Source: Phyllobacteriaceae bacterium
Lineage (GTDB): Bacteria; Pseudomonadota; Alphaproteobacteria; Rhizobiales; Rhizobiaceae
Length of the DNA: 64,000 bases
Assembly (NCBI GenBank): GCA_002708825.1
Contig: PAPF01000027.1
Span: forward strand, 31,502 to 95,501
Direction: 5' to 3'
Shown: positions 35,452 to 44,847 of the stretch, piece after piece
Position numbering within the stretch: position 1 is the first letter of the stretch
How the letters are laid out: each line of letters opens with the position of its first letter
Position numbers and translations under genes: made by a program
Notes under the pieces: model-generated
What the model saw: only the letters and a program-made list of their open reading frames with translations
Databases searched by the model: none
Told to the model about the DNA's origin: nothing

Positions 35452-36729
35452 CTAATCCATCAGGACGGAGGGAAGCCAGGTGGAAATCGCCGGCACGTAG
35501 GAAACCAGCAACAACACCAGGATATTCGTAAGGAGGAAGGGCGCAATGGCCCGGACCACCGGCGTCAGCGGCAGGCGGGCGATATTGGCGCAGATGAACA
35601 GGCAGACGCCGACCGGCGGCGTGGTCAGCCCGATCATAAGGTTCAGCACGGCAAAGGTGGCGAAATGCAGCGGGTCGATGCCTACCCCCTGCGCCAGCGT
35701 CAGCAGTGGCACGAACAGGATGATCAGCGCCGCGATCGTCTCCATGAACATGCCGACGAAGAGCAGCAGGATGTTGATGAGCAGGATCACGACGAACTTG
35801 TTGTCGGTGATCTCGAGGACGGCCGAGGCGATGGCCTGCGGAATGCGCTCGGCCACGAGAATCCAGCCGAACACGTTCGCGAAACCGACCAGCGCCAGGA
35901 TGGCAGCCGACGAGACCGCGCTGTCGATGACGATCTTCGGCACCGCTTTCAGCGGCAGTTCGCGATAGACGAAACAGCCGACGATGAAGGCATAGAGGCT
36001 GGCGACGACCGCCGTTTCGGTCGGCGTGGCAAGCCCGCTCATCAATCCGCCGATGATCAGCACCGTCATGAAGATCGCCCAGAAGGCGCCCAGGAAGGAA
36101 CGTCCCAACTCGCCCGCGCCCTGCCAGGGCTGGCGCGGGAACCCCTTGCGCACGGCGATGATGTATGTCGTCACCATCATCGCAAGGCCCATCAGGACGC
36201 CGGGCACCGCGCCCGCCAGGAACATCTTGCCCACCGAGATGCCCGACAATGCGCCGACGATGATCATCGGCACCGAGGACGGAATGATCGGCCCGACCGT
36301 GGACGAGGCGGCGGTGACGGCGGCCGAGAAATCAGCGGGATAACCGGCCTTCTTCATGCCGGGGATCATCATGCCGCCGATCGATGCCGCATCGGCGACG
36401 GCCGTGCCGGAAATCCCGCCGAAGAGCATGGAGCCGGCCACGTTGGTCAGGCCCAGGCCGCCACGTGCCCAGCCGACAAGTGCATTGGCGAAACGGATGA
36501 TGCGCTCGGTGATGCCGCCGGAGTTCATCAGGTTGCCGGCCAGGATGAAGCCGGGAATGCAGAGCAGCACGAACACGTCCATGCCCGCATACATCTTCTG
36601 CGGCATGACGACGAGCGGAATCCCTGCCGTCAGCAGGTAGGCGGCGGAGGCAAGCCCGAGCGTCACCGCCACCGGAATGCCGATGACAAGACCGGCGATG
36701 AAGACGCCGATAAGGATGGCAAGGCTCAT
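35452..36729 (-). CDS. dctM: TRAP transporter large permease (DctM family)
   Basis: Membrane component of 425 residues with about twelve helices, including the family stretch MLFGGISGTAVADAASIGGMMIPGMKKAGYP that carries conserved ion-binding residues. It works with the small permease and periplasmic binding protein to import an acid by sodium symport. The start overlaps the small-permease stop by 4 nt (ATGA). By operon context the cargo is an aldonate or hexuronate. Confidence 0.95.
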   Translation of the reverse strand: MSLAILIGVFIAGLVIGIPVAVTLGLASAAYLLTAGIPLVVMPQKMYAGMDVFVLLCIPGFILAGNLMNSGGITERIIRFANALVGWARGGLGLTNVAGSMLFGGISGTAVADAASIGGMMIPGMKKAGYPADFSAAVTAASSTVGPIIPSSVPMIIVGALSGISVGKMFLAGAVPGVLMGLAMMVTTYIIAVRKGFPRQPWQGAGELGRSFLGAFWAIFMTVLIIGGLMSGLATPTETAVVASLYAFIVGCFVYRELPLKAVPKIVIDSAVSSAAILALVGFANVFGWILVAERIPQAIASAVLEITDNKFVVILLINILLLFVGMFMETIAALIILFVPLLTLAQGVGIDPLHFATFAVLNLMIGLTTPPVGVCLFICANIARLPLTPVVRAIAPFLLTNILVLLLVSYVPAISTWLPSVLMD

Positions 36730-37226
36730 GCGTGTTCACCGCCTGTCTGGGGAGGACGGCCGTCGGAACGGCCCAGAAACATTTCAACGGCCCGCGCCAG
36801 CGCGAAGACCGCCAGCGAAGCCAGCAGCACCAGCATGGTTGCGTGCAGGAAGTCCATGCGCCATCCCAGTGCAGGCGAGGTCTGCATGACGCCGATGGAG
36901 GTGTATTTCCAGGCGGGCGCGATCAGTGCCAGCGCCAGCGCCGCCGTGGCGATGGCGGAAACGAAGCGCAGCCGCTTCGGCCATGCGCCGGGCAGCGAAT
37001 CGCAGACCAGGTCGACATTGACGAGATCGCCATTGCGGAACGAGAGGCCGACGCCGAAGGCCGCGAGGTAAAGCAGGGCAAAGCGCGTCAGTTCTTCCGT
37101 CCAGACCGGCGAACTGCCGATGAAGCGGCCGGCGATCTGGATCAGCACGGCGATGATCAGCACCGCGAAGGCGATGCCGGTCGCAAGGCGGCTGAACCGG
37201 ACAAGAAGGGAGACGATGCGCTGCAT
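36726..37226 (-). CDS. dctQ: TRAP transporter small permease (DctQ family)
   Basis: Four-helix membrane protein of 166 residues, the normal size and topology for DctQ: an N-terminal helix (about 14-34), a motif region LTRFALLYLAAFGVGLSFRNGDLVNVDL and two later helices. It follows the binding-protein gene by 74 nt containing a strong hairpin, and overlaps dctM by 4 nt. Confidence 0.93.
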   Translation of the reverse strand: MQRIVSLLVRFSRLATGIAFAVLIIAVLIQIAGRFIGSSPVWTEELTRFALLYLAAFGVGLSFRNGDLVNVDLVCDSLPGAWPKRLRFVSAIATAALALALIAPAWKYTSIGVMQTSPALGWRMDFLHATMLVLLASLAVFALARAVEMFLGRSDGRPPQTGGEHA

Positions 37227-37255
37227 GAAAGGCCCCGCTGAGGCAGTGGCAGGAG

Positions 37256-37285
37256 GCGGCGCCGGACACGCAAGCCCGGCGCCGC
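37256..37285 (-). terminator. Hairpin between dctP and dctQ
   Basis: GCGGCGCCGG (37256-37265) and CCGGCGCCGC (37276-37285) form a perfect 10-bp stem around a 10-nt loop. It lies just after the binding-protein stop. Such hairpins commonly stabilise the binding-protein message and reduce permease expression. Confidence 0.6.
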
Positions 37286-37300
37286 TTCCGTTCGAGGGTA

Positions 37301-38272
37301 TCAGTTGGAGAACAGGCCTTCCACGATCGGCTTGATCTCGTCGTGGACGTTCTTCAGCACGGCATCCTTGGCCTTGGCCTGGAAGGCCGGGCCGTCGACC
37401 TCGACAAAGGTCATGCCCTTGCCTTCCAGATAGGCGCGATCATCGGCAAGCGATGCATTGAAGAGTTCGCGCTCATAGGCCTGGGCGGTCTTCGCCGCTT
37501 CCATCACCGCCGCCTGGTCGTCGGCCGACAGCTTGTTCCAGGTGCTCTCTGCAATCGTCAGGTAGATCCAGGACCGCACATGCTCGGTCATGTTCACATG
37601 CGACTGCACCTCGTTGAAATTGGCAGAGCGGATCAGGGCCAGCGGGTTTTCCTGGGCCTCGATCGTGCCGTTCTGCAACGAGGTGAACACTTCCGAGAAG
37701 GCCATCGGGCCGGGATTGGCGCCCAGCGCGCTCCACACGTCCACGAAGAGCGGCACGTTGGGCACGCGCATCTTGAGGCCGTTCAACTCGTCGGGCGAGG
37801 TGATCGGGCGGTTGGAGGTCAGGTTGCGCGGGCCGCGCGCGAAATAGGCGATCGGACGGATCTGCACCTTCTCGACGATCTGCTGCTCGATCCTGTCGCC
37901 GATCTCGCCGGAAGCCACCTCGTCCATGTGCTCGATGGACTTGTAGGCATAGGGCACGGCCAGCAGCGCGGCCATCGGCGCCCAGTTCTGCAGGCTTTCC
38001 CCGGTGATCGTCATGTCGACCGTGCCAAGCTGCATGCCGTTGATGAGGTCGATTTCCTTGCCGAGCGACTCGTTGGGATAGACCTCCACCGCGATACGGC
38101 CGTCGGTGAGGCGTGCGAGTTCCTCGCCGAACTTGACCGAGGCCAGGTGCCAGGGGTTCTGCTCGTTGGCCAGATGGCCGAGCTTGAGCGTCATGTCGGC
38201 GGCAAGCGCCGAACCGGCAAGCAGGCCGGCGGCGATGGTCGCGAGAACGGTTTTTCCAAGTGCTTTCAGCAT
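37301..38272 (-). CDS. dctP: TRAP transporter periplasmic binding protein (DctP family)
   Basis: Solute-binding protein of 323 residues with a signal peptide (residues 1-24, cut after GSALA). The DctP fold features include LARLTDGRIAVEVYPNESLGKEIDLINGMQLGTVDM and the ligand-arginine region GLKMRVPNVPLFVDVWSALGANPGPMAFSEVFTSLQNG. It binds an organic acid in the periplasm and hands it to DctQM. It follows the GntR gene by 44 nt, so regulator and transporter may share a transcript. Confidence 0.95.
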   Translation of the reverse strand: MLKALGKTVLATIAAGLLAGSALAADMTLKLGHLANEQNPWHLASVKFGEELARLTDGRIAVEVYPNESLGKEIDLINGMQLGTVDMTITGESLQNWAPMAALLAVPYAYKSIEHMDEVASGEIGDRIEQQIVEKVQIRPIAYFARGPRNLTSNRPITSPDELNGLKMRVPNVPLFVDVWSALGANPGPMAFSEVFTSLQNGTIEAQENPLALIRSANFNEVQSHVNMTEHVRSWIYLTIAESTWNKLSADDQAAVMEAAKTAQAYERELFNASLADDRAYLEGKGMTFVEVDGPAFQAKAKDAVLKNVHDEIKPIVEGLFSN

Positions 38273-38316
38273 GGTCTCCTCCTTTGCTGACAGGGAGTTT
38301 CAATGGGTGGCGCGGA

Positions 38317-39021
38317 TCAGGTCTGGTCCGCGTCCTCGAAGAATTCGGGCCGGCTGCCGGCAATCGCCGGCAGATCGTTCAGGATTTCGCGCAAATGGGC
38401 GCGCATGGCCCGTTCCGCGGCAACCGGGTTGTGCCCCGCGATGCCGTCAACGATGGCAGTGTGCTGCTCGATGAGCTTGTCCATGGGAAAGCGCTGCGCG
38501 GAGAGATGCCGCACGCGGTCCATTTGCGCCTTGACGCTTTCCACCACGTTCCAGGCGTAGGTCTTGCCCGCTCCGCTGGCCAGCACCCGGTGAAATCGCT
38601 CGTCAAGTTCGACGAAGCGCAGCCATTCGCCGGCCGCCGCCGCCCTGGCCTGCGCGGCCAGCAACCCGCGCAGTTCTTCCTCAAGTCCCGGCACGGCCAA
38701 CTGGGCCAGCAGCCGCACGATGTCGGCCTCGATGGCCTCGCGCACGAAGCGGGCATCCATGACGGACGGGATGGCGATCTTGCGCACGAACGTTCCGCGC
38801 TGCGGGCGGATTTCCAGCAATCCCTCTTCGGCCAGCTTGATGAAGGCTTCGCGTACGGGCTGGCGGCTGACGTCATAGCCGCCCGCGATTTCGGACTCGG
38901 AGATGCGCGTGCCCGGCTCCAGGTCGCCGCGGATGATCCGCTCGCGCACAAGCCGGTAGACCTGGGGACCGACGGCGGCTCCCGTGTCCAATAGGCGCTG
39001 TGGCGATTGCTGGATGGTCAT
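38317..39021 (-). CDS. GntR-family regulator, FadR subfamily
   Basis: Regulator of 234 residues: an N-terminal winged helix (about 20-85; RISESEIAGGYDVSRQPVREAFIKLAEEG) and a C-terminal all-helical FCD domain with metal-type histidines (ERAMRAHLREI). UxuR/ExuR-like members respond to hexuronates or aldonates. It diverges from uxuA and heads the TRAP operon, so it probably controls both directions. Repeated CCATACT motifs are in the divergent gap. Confidence 0.92.
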   Translation of the reverse strand: MTIQQSPQRLLDTGAAVGPQVYRLVRERIIRGDLEPGTRISESEIAGGYDVSRQPVREAFIKLAEEGLLEIRPQRGTFVRKIAIPSVMDARFVREAIEADIVRLLAQLAVPGLEEELRGLLAAQARAAAAGEWLRFVELDERFHRVLASGAGKTYAWNVVESVKAQMDRVRHLSAQRFPMDKLIEQHTAIVDGIAGHNPVAAERAMRAHLREILNDLPAIAGSRPEFFEDADQT

Positions 39022-39053
39022 TGCGCTCGTCTCCTCCAGATCGAATGCCTATA

Positions 39054-39068
39054 CCATACTTCCATACT
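39054..39068. promoter_or_regulatory. CCATACT direct repeat between the GntR gene and uxuA
   Basis: CCATACT at 39054-39060 is repeated at 39062-39068 with an 8-base step in the 128-nt divergent region. A flanking TATA occurs on the left. Candidate GntR operator or promoter element; function inferred only. Confidence 0.35.
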
Positions 39069-39149
39069 AGTCAACAGAACGCGGGACTGCTAAGGAGGCA
39101 CAAGCAGGAATGCGGCGGATCGCAGGCCGGTGGCAACGAGGAGGACAGG

Positions 39150-40367
39150 ATGAAGCAGACGTGGCGTTGGTTCGGGCCCAGGGATCTCGTGTCGGTGGAC
39201 GACATGCTCCAGGCGGGTGTGCAGGGTGTGGTCACGGCACTTCACCATGTTGCCACCGGCGAGGTCTGGACGGCGCAGGAGATCGAGCGCCGCCAGCAGG
39301 ACATCGCCCGCATGGCCGATGGCGCGCCTTCCGGCCTGACGTGGGACGTGGCCGAGAGCCTGCCTGTTTCCGAGGACATCAAGAAGCAGAAGGGCGACTG
39401 GCGCGACCACATCGCCAATTACAAGACCAGCCTGCACCATCTCGCCGCCGCCGGCGTTGAAACGGTCTGCTACAATTTCATGCCGGTGCTGGACTGGACG
39501 CGCACGGACCTGAACTGGCGCCTGCCGACGGGCGCCACCTGCATGCGCTTCGACTATGCCGATTTCGCCGCCTTCGACATTCACATCCTGAAGCGAAGAA
39601 ACGCGGCCGCGGATTTCCCGGAAGAGGTCGTGGAAGAGGCCGCACGCCGCTTCGCCGGCATGGACGATGACGCCCGGCAGGCGCTGGCCCGCAATGTCGT
39701 TTTCGGCCTGCCCGGTGCAGCGGAACATTTCACGCTGGACGACGTGCGCCGCCACATCGCCGAATATGATGCGATCTCTCCAGAGCGCCTGCGCGCCCAT
39801 TTCATCGACTTCCTGTCGGAAGTCGCGCCGGTGGCGCAGGATCTGGGCCTTCGCCTGTGCTGCCACCCGGACGATCCGCCCTTCGACCTGCTCGGCCTTC
39901 CGCGCGTGATGTCAACCGAGGCCGACTACAAGGCGATGATGGACGCCGTCGACATTCCCGCCAACGGCATCACGCTGTGCACCGGCTCGCTTGGCGCGCG
40001 GCCCGACAACGACCTTCCCGGCATGATGCGGCGCCTGGGCGACCGCGTGCATTTCCTGCACCTGCGCAATGTGAAGCGCGACACGGACGCGCTGCGCGGC
40101 TCCTTCTTCGAGGCCGAACATCTGGGCGGCGATACCGACATGGTCGCCGTGCTGGCCGCCGCACTGGCCGAGGAAGCGCGCCGGAAGGCTTCAGGGCGCG
40201 CTGACTGGTCGATCCCCATGCGTCCCGACCACGGCCAGGACATTCTCGATGACCTGAAGCGCAAGGCCCAGCCCGGCTATCCGGCCATCGGGCGGCTCAA
40301 GGGCCTTGCCGAATTGCGCGGCATCATCGCCGCGCTTTCCCACCCCGATACAGGCAAGGCGGCATGA
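39150..40367 (+). CDS. uxuA: Mannonate dehydratase
   Basis: Converts D-mannonate to 2-keto-3-deoxy-D-gluconate. 405 residues, TIM-barrel fold of the UxuA family: the N-terminus MKQTWRWFGPRDLVSVDDMLQ, the metal/active-site region RLCCHPDDPPFDLLGLPRV and the downstream LCTGSLGARPDNDLPGM and HFLHLRNVKRD match. I chose 39150, with GAGGACAGG before it, over a longer frame that runs into the divergent promoter. Overlaps uxuB by 4 nt (ATGA). Confidence 0.95.
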   Translation: MKQTWRWFGPRDLVSVDDMLQAGVQGVVTALHHVATGEVWTAQEIERRQQDIARMADGAPSGLTWDVAESLPVSEDIKKQKGDWRDHIANYKTSLHHLAAAGVETVCYNFMPVLDWTRTDLNWRLPTGATCMRFDYADFAAFDIHILKRRNAAADFPEEVVEEAARRFAGMDDDARQALARNVVFGLPGAAEHFTLDDVRRHIAEYDAISPERLRAHFIDFLSEVAPVAQDLGLRLCCHPDDPPFDLLGLPRVMSTEADYKAMMDAVDIPANGITLCTGSLGARPDNDLPGMMRRLGDRVHFLHLRNVKRDTDALRGSFFEAEHLGGDTDMVAVLAAALAEEARRKASGRADWSIPMRPDHGQDILDDLKRKAQPGYPAIGRLKGLAELRGIIAALSHPDTGKAA

Positions 40368-41839
40368 CCGGACGCAGACGCCTTGCCAGCCTTGCCGATG
40401 TCACCGGCCCGGCCGCCCTGCCCGGCTACGATCCTGCCGCCCACGGATGCGGCATCGTCCACATCGGCGCCGGCGCCTTTCATCGCGCCCACCAGGCGGT
40501 CTGTACGGACGCCGCCCTGGCGCGCTCCGGCGGCGCCTGGCGCATCACGGGCATCAGCCTGCGCGGCACGGAGGTGGCCGATGCACTCAACCCGCAGAAC
40601 GGCCTCTACACGCTGGTAGAACGCGGCGCTGAGGGCAGCACGGCGCGCGTCATCGCCAGCATCGATCTTGTCATTGCCGCTACGCGCGACCGCGCCGCGC
40701 CCCTCGCGGCCATGGCCGATGCACGCACGCGCATCGTCTCGTTGACGGTGACGGAAAAGGCCTACGGCATTGACCGCACCGCCATGGATGCCGACCCGGC
40801 CCACCCCGCCGTCGCGGCCGATCTGGCCAATCCGGGCGGCCCCCAAGGCGTGCTCGGCCTGATCGTGGAGAGCCTGCGCCTGCGCCGGAAGGCAGGTATT
40901 GCCCCCTTCACCGTGCTGTGCTGTGACAACCTGCCAGACAACGGCGCACTCCTGGCCGCCGGCGTTACCGGTTTTGCCCGGCGCCTTGATCCGGAACTCG
41001 CCGACTGGATTGCCGGCAACGTCGCCTTCCCCTCCTCCATGGTCGACCGCATCACGCCGGCCGCCACGGACGAGACACGTGCTGAAGCCGCCCGGCAGAC
41101 CGGCTGCGACGATCACGGCGCAATCGAGACGGAAGCCTTCAGCCAATGGGTGATCGAGGATCGCTTTCCCACCGGACGCCCGGACTGGGAAGCCGGCGGC
41201 GCGCTCTTCGTCGACGACGTCAAGCCTTACGAGCACATGAAACTGCGCATGCTGAACGGCGCCCATTCCATGCTCGCCTATTCAGGTTTCCTGGCCGGTC
41301 ATGTCCATGTGCGCGATGTCATGGGCCATCCGGCCCTGGCGCGCCTCGTGGACCGGCACATGCGCGCTGCCGCCGCCACCCTGCCACCACTGGCCGGCAT
41401 CGACCTCGACCATTATCGCGCCGACCTGCTCGGCCGCTTTGCCAATCCGGCCATCGCCCACAAGACCTACCAGATCGCCATGGATGGCACGGAAAAGCTG
41501 CCGCAGCGCATAGTCGCGCCGGCCATGGAAACGCTGCGCGCCGGCGGCGATTTCCGCCCCTTCGCCTTCGCCGTGGCTGCCTGGATGCGCTATTGCCTGG
41601 GTCGCACGGAAGGCGGCGAGGCCTATGCCTTGCGCGATCCGCGCGAGGCGGAGATCGTGGCAGCGCTTTCCGGCATGGCCACGGCCGGAGAAATCAGCGC
41701 GGCACTGCACGCCCTGCCCGGCCTGTTCCCGCGCGCGCTTTCCGAAGATGCGGCCTGGATGTCTGCCGTGTCCACCCCGCTCGACGTGATGCTGGAAAAG
41801 GGCATGGCGGCGGCAATCCAAAACGAAATTCGCGACTGA
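40364..41839 (+). CDS. uxuB: D-fructuronate reductase (mannitol dehydrogenase family)
   Basis: NAD-dependent polyol/aldonate dehydrogenase of 491 residues. Nucleotide-binding opening GIVHIGAGAFHRAHQAV and the catalytic KPYEHMKLRMLNGAHSMLAY lysine/asparagine region match the mannitol dehydrogenase family. Coupling to uxuA by an ATGA overlap supports fructuronate reductase (fructuronate to D-mannonate) rather than mannitol dehydrogenase. No uronate isomerase (UxaC) is in the window, so fructuronate probably comes from an aldonate or from elsewhere. Confidence 0.92.
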   Translation: MTGRRRLASLADVTGPAALPGYDPAAHGCGIVHIGAGAFHRAHQAVCTDAALARSGGAWRITGISLRGTEVADALNPQNGLYTLVERGAEGSTARVIASIDLVIAATRDRAAPLAAMADARTRIVSLTVTEKAYGIDRTAMDADPAHPAVAADLANPGGPQGVLGLIVESLRLRRKAGIAPFTVLCCDNLPDNGALLAAGVTGFARRLDPELADWIAGNVAFPSSMVDRITPAATDETRAEAARQTGCDDHGAIETEAFSQWVIEDRFPTGRPDWEAGGALFVDDVKPYEHMKLRMLNGAHSMLAYSGFLAGHVHVRDVMGHPALARLVDRHMRAAAATLPPLAGIDLDHYRADLLGRFANPAIAHKTYQIAMDGTEKLPQRIVAPAMETLRAGGDFRPFAFAVAAWMRYCLGRTEGGEAYALRDPREAEIVAALSGMATAGEISAALHALPGLFPRALSEDAAWMSAVSTPLDVMLEKGMAAAIQNEIRD

Positions 41840-41867
41840 AACGCACAAGCCTCCGGGAGAATGAACC

Positions 41868-42929
41868 GTGACCGACCGCCGATTTGACCGGAACGACCTG
41901 TACGGCCTTGCCCTTGCCCTCTTGCAGAAGGGCGGCATGGCGCGCGCCAAGGCCGCAGTGGTGGCTGAATTGCTGGTGCGCACCGACGAATTGGGTGTCA
42001 CCACGCATGGGATCTCCATGGTGCCCTATTACCTGCCCGAACTGGAAAGCGGTGCCATGCGTGCCGACGGGGATCACGAAATCGTCCGGGATACGGGCGC
42101 AACCCAGGTCTGGGACGGCCATTACCTGCCCGGTCACTGGCTGATGATGCAGGCGCTGGAAAGCGCCATGCCCCGTGCCCGCACACACGGAATGGCGTCC
42201 ATTGCCATCCGCCGCAGCCATCATATCGGCTGCCTGTCCACGCTCACCCGCATCGCGGCGCAGGACGGCCTCGTCTGCATGATCATGACCTCCGATCCTT
42301 CCGGCCATTGGGTCGCTCCCTATGGCGGAGCGGACCCTGTGCTGACCCCGAACCCCTGGGCCATCGGCTATCCCGGTGGCGATCATCCCGTGCTGATCGA
42401 CACCTGCGCCTCGATCACGACGGTTTCGAAGGTGCGCGAGCACATCAACACCGGCAGGCCCTTCGACCACCCCTGGATGCTGGACGGCGAGGGCCGGCCC
42501 ACGACCGACCCGAATGTCGTGAACCAGACGCCGAAGGGCACCATCCTGCCGGTCGGCGGCATGGATCACGGCCACAAAGGCTTTGCCATGGCGCTGATGG
42601 TGGAAATGCTGACCCAGGCACTGGCTGGACACGGACGCGCGGACCATCCCACGGGGTGGGGCGCAAATGTCTTCGTGCAGGTCATGGACCCGCAAGCCTT
42701 TGCAGGAACCGAAGCCTTCGTCACGCAGGTGGAAACGCTCAACGCCGCCTGCCGCGCAAGCCGCCCGGCGCATGGCTCCTCCGGGGTCCGCATTCCCGGC
42801 GACAGGGCGGCGGAAAGCCTGCGCCAGGCCGCAGCCAGCGGCGTGCACATCACCGACGAGGTGTGGACACGGATCAGCGCCAGCGCCAGTGGACTCGATG
42901 TGCCCCTGCCGGTTCCGCTTGGCGGTTGA
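41868..42929 (+). CDS. Ldh-family (malate/lactate/ureidoglycolate type) oxidoreductase
   Basis: NAD(P)-dependent dehydrogenase of 353 residues in the Ldh_2 family, not related to classical lactate dehydrogenase. Typical stretches are DELGVTTHGISMVPYYLPELESGAM, SHHIGCLSTLTRIAAQDGL and GMDHGHKGFAMALMVEML. Members oxidise 2-hydroxy acids such as malate, sulfolactate, ureidoglycolate or 2,3-diketo-gulonate. It follows uxuB by 28 nt with GGGAGAATG before the start, in the same operon. Hence it may oxidise an aldonate. Exact substrate unknown. Confidence 0.85.
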   Translation: MTDRRFDRNDLYGLALALLQKGGMARAKAAVVAELLVRTDELGVTTHGISMVPYYLPELESGAMRADGDHEIVRDTGATQVWDGHYLPGHWLMMQALESAMPRARTHGMASIAIRRSHHIGCLSTLTRIAAQDGLVCMIMTSDPSGHWVAPYGGADPVLTPNPWAIGYPGGDHPVLIDTCASITTVSKVREHINTGRPFDHPWMLDGEGRPTTDPNVVNQTPKGTILPVGGMDHGHKGFAMALMVEMLTQALAGHGRADHPTGWGANVFVQVMDPQAFAGTEAFVTQVETLNAACRASRPAHGSSGVRIPGDRAAESLRQAAASGVHITDEVWTRISASASGLDVPLPVPLGG

Positions 42930-43077
42930 CCGCAACGCCGGATTTTCGCTTCGCCCGGACGCCCATGTCGCCCTAGGATAAACGTGATACCCCGGGCGAC
43001 AGGCGCGGATGCCCATGCGCCCGGAAATGCTACGGACCAGTTGAGGCCCGGCCATGTGGCCGGTGATGTGAGAACCA

Positions 43078-44790
43078 ATGTCCAGATCGTCAGGCTTTGC
43101 AGACGCCATGAACCCCGTCGAGATCGAGCGCGCGAGCATCCATGCCGAGGCCACTGACCGTGACTGGTGGCGCGGTGCGGTGATCTACCAGATCTATCCC
43201 CGTTCCTTCCAGGACAGCAATGGCGACGGGATCGGCGACCTGACGGGCATCCGCCAGCGCCTTGGCCACATCGCCGAACTCGGCGCCGACGCCATCTGGA
43301 TATCGCCCTTCTTCGCCTCCCCGATGAAGGATTTCGGCTATGACGTGTCGGACTACACCGCCGTCGATCCGATGTTCGGCACCATCGAGGATTTCCGGGC
43401 GCTTGTGGCCGATGCCCATGCGCACGGCCTCAAGGTCATGATCGACATGGTCCTCTCCCACACCTCGGACCGCCACCCCTGGTTTGCCGAAAGCCGGTCC
43501 AGCCGGAACAATGCCCGCTCCGACTGGTATGTCTGGGCCGATGCGAAACCCGACGGCTCCCCGCCCAACAACTGGCTTTCCATCTTTGGAGGCAGCGCCT
43601 GGCAGTGGGACACGAGCCGCTGCCAGTATTACATGCACAATTTCCTCGACAGCCAGCCGGATCTCAACTTCCACAATCCGGACGTTCAGGACGCGCTTCT
43701 GGACGTCACCCGGTTCTGGCTCCATCTGGGCGTCGACGGCTTCCGCCTCGACACCATCAACTTCTATTTTCATTCCAGGGGGCTGGAAGACAATCCCGCA
43801 CTTGCTCCGGAAGAGCGCGACGCGTCCACGGCCCCGGCGGTCAATCCCTACAATTACCAGGACCACGTCTACGACAAGAACCAGCCCGAGAACCTGGCCT
43901 TCCTGAAGCGGTTCCGCGCCCTGCTCGACGAATATCCGGCCGCCGCGGCGGTCGGTGAGGTCGGCGATGCCCAGCGCAGCCTGCAGATCATGGCCGACTA
44001 CACGGCCGGGGATGACCGCATCCACATGTGCTATTCCTTCGAGTTCCTGTCCGGAACCATGCCGGCGCCGGGACGGTTCTCCTCCGTGGTCGACCGCTTT
44101 TTCCGCGCCGCTCCCGACGGCTGGCCCTGCTGGGCCTTTTCCAACCACGATGTCGAGCGCCACGCATCCCGCTGGACGGCGGGGCTCGACACGCCCACGC
44201 GCCTGAAGTTCCAGAAACTCCTGGCCGGCGTGCTGCTTACGCTGCGCGGTTCCGTCTGCCTTTACCAGGGCGAGGAACTGGGCCTGCCCGAGGCCGAGCT
44301 TTCCTTCGAGGACCTGCAGGACCCCTATGGCATCCGCTTCTGGCCGGAATTCAAGGGCCGCGACGGCTGCCGCACGCCCATGGTCTGGGATGGACACACC
44401 GCCAATGGTGCGTTTTCCTCGGCCACCCGCCCTTGGCTGCCGGTCGCCATGACGCACCTGCCCCTGGCAGTATCGGAACAGGCGGGCGTTGAAGGCTCGC
44501 TCCTGGAGTTCTACCGCTCTCTCTTGGCCTTCCGGCGCGCGCACCCCGCCCTCGTCAAGGGCGGTTTCGATGTCGCCAACCTCGGGCCGGACATTCTGGC
44601 CTTCCGCCGCGACCGTGATGGCGAGCGGCTACTCTGCGCCTTCAACTTCTCCACGGACGAGACCCGTGCCGCGCTGCCGGACGGCATGGCCGCCGCACCG
44701 CTGGATGGTCACGGCTTCGGCGGAACCCTGTCGCAAGGCTTTTTGCACCTGCCAGCCCTCGACGGCTTTATCGGGACGGTGGACGCCTGA
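43078..44790 (+). CDS. GH13 alpha-glucosidase
   Basis: Glycoside hydrolase family 13 enzyme of 570 residues (oligo-1,6-glucosidase/alpha-glucosidase group). It opens with VIYQIYPRSFQDSNGDGIGDLTGI. Catalytic regions: DMVLSHTSDRHPWF, GFRLDTINFYF (nucleophile Asp), AAVGEVGD (acid/base Glu) and FSNHDVERH. No signal peptide, so intracellular hydrolysis of imported oligosaccharides is likely. The first ATG at 43078 and one at 43108 are both possible. It is 148 nt after the Ldh gene and may have its own promoter. No sugar transporter for it is in the window. Confidence 0.92.
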   Translation: MSRSSGFADAMNPVEIERASIHAEATDRDWWRGAVIYQIYPRSFQDSNGDGIGDLTGIRQRLGHIAELGADAIWISPFFASPMKDFGYDVSDYTAVDPMFGTIEDFRALVADAHAHGLKVMIDMVLSHTSDRHPWFAESRSSRNNARSDWYVWADAKPDGSPPNNWLSIFGGSAWQWDTSRCQYYMHNFLDSQPDLNFHNPDVQDALLDVTRFWLHLGVDGFRLDTINFYFHSRGLEDNPALAPEERDASTAPAVNPYNYQDHVYDKNQPENLAFLKRFRALLDEYPAAAAVGEVGDAQRSLQIMADYTAGDDRIHMCYSFEFLSGTMPAPGRFSSVVDRFFRAAPDGWPCWAFSNHDVERHASRWTAGLDTPTRLKFQKLLAGVLLTLRGSVCLYQGEELGLPEAELSFEDLQDPYGIRFWPEFKGRDGCRTPMVWDGHTANGAFSSATRPWLPVAMTHLPLAVSEQAGVEGSLLEFYRSLLAFRRAHPALVKGGFDVANLGPDILAFRRDRDGERLLCAFNFSTDETRAALPDGMAAAPLDGHGFGGTLSQGFLHLPALDGFIGTVDA

Positions 44791-44810
44791 ATGGGCAACA
44801 ACAGCGGCAC

Positions 44811-44833
44811 GCCGGGCGGTGGGGCCGCCCGGC
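44811..44833. terminator. Convergent terminator-like hairpin after the alpha-glucosidase gene
   Basis: GCCGGGCGG (44811-44819) and CCGCCCGGC (44825-44833) pair perfectly around TGGGG. It lies between two convergent genes and could stop transcription from both sides, though T-runs are weak. Confidence 0.55.
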
Positions 44834-44847
44834 CGGTTGTCTGTCCG

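Noticed and set aside
35329..37071. 580-codon open frame antisense to the TRAP permease genes
   Set aside because: Charged low-complexity translation with no motif; the opposite strand encodes DctM and DctQ with their ATGA overlap.
42930..43077. GTCGCCC...GGGCGAC hairpin between the Ldh-family and alpha-glucosidase genes as a terminator
   Set aside because: The arms are only 7 bp with an 18-nt gap and no T-run, so the support is too weak.
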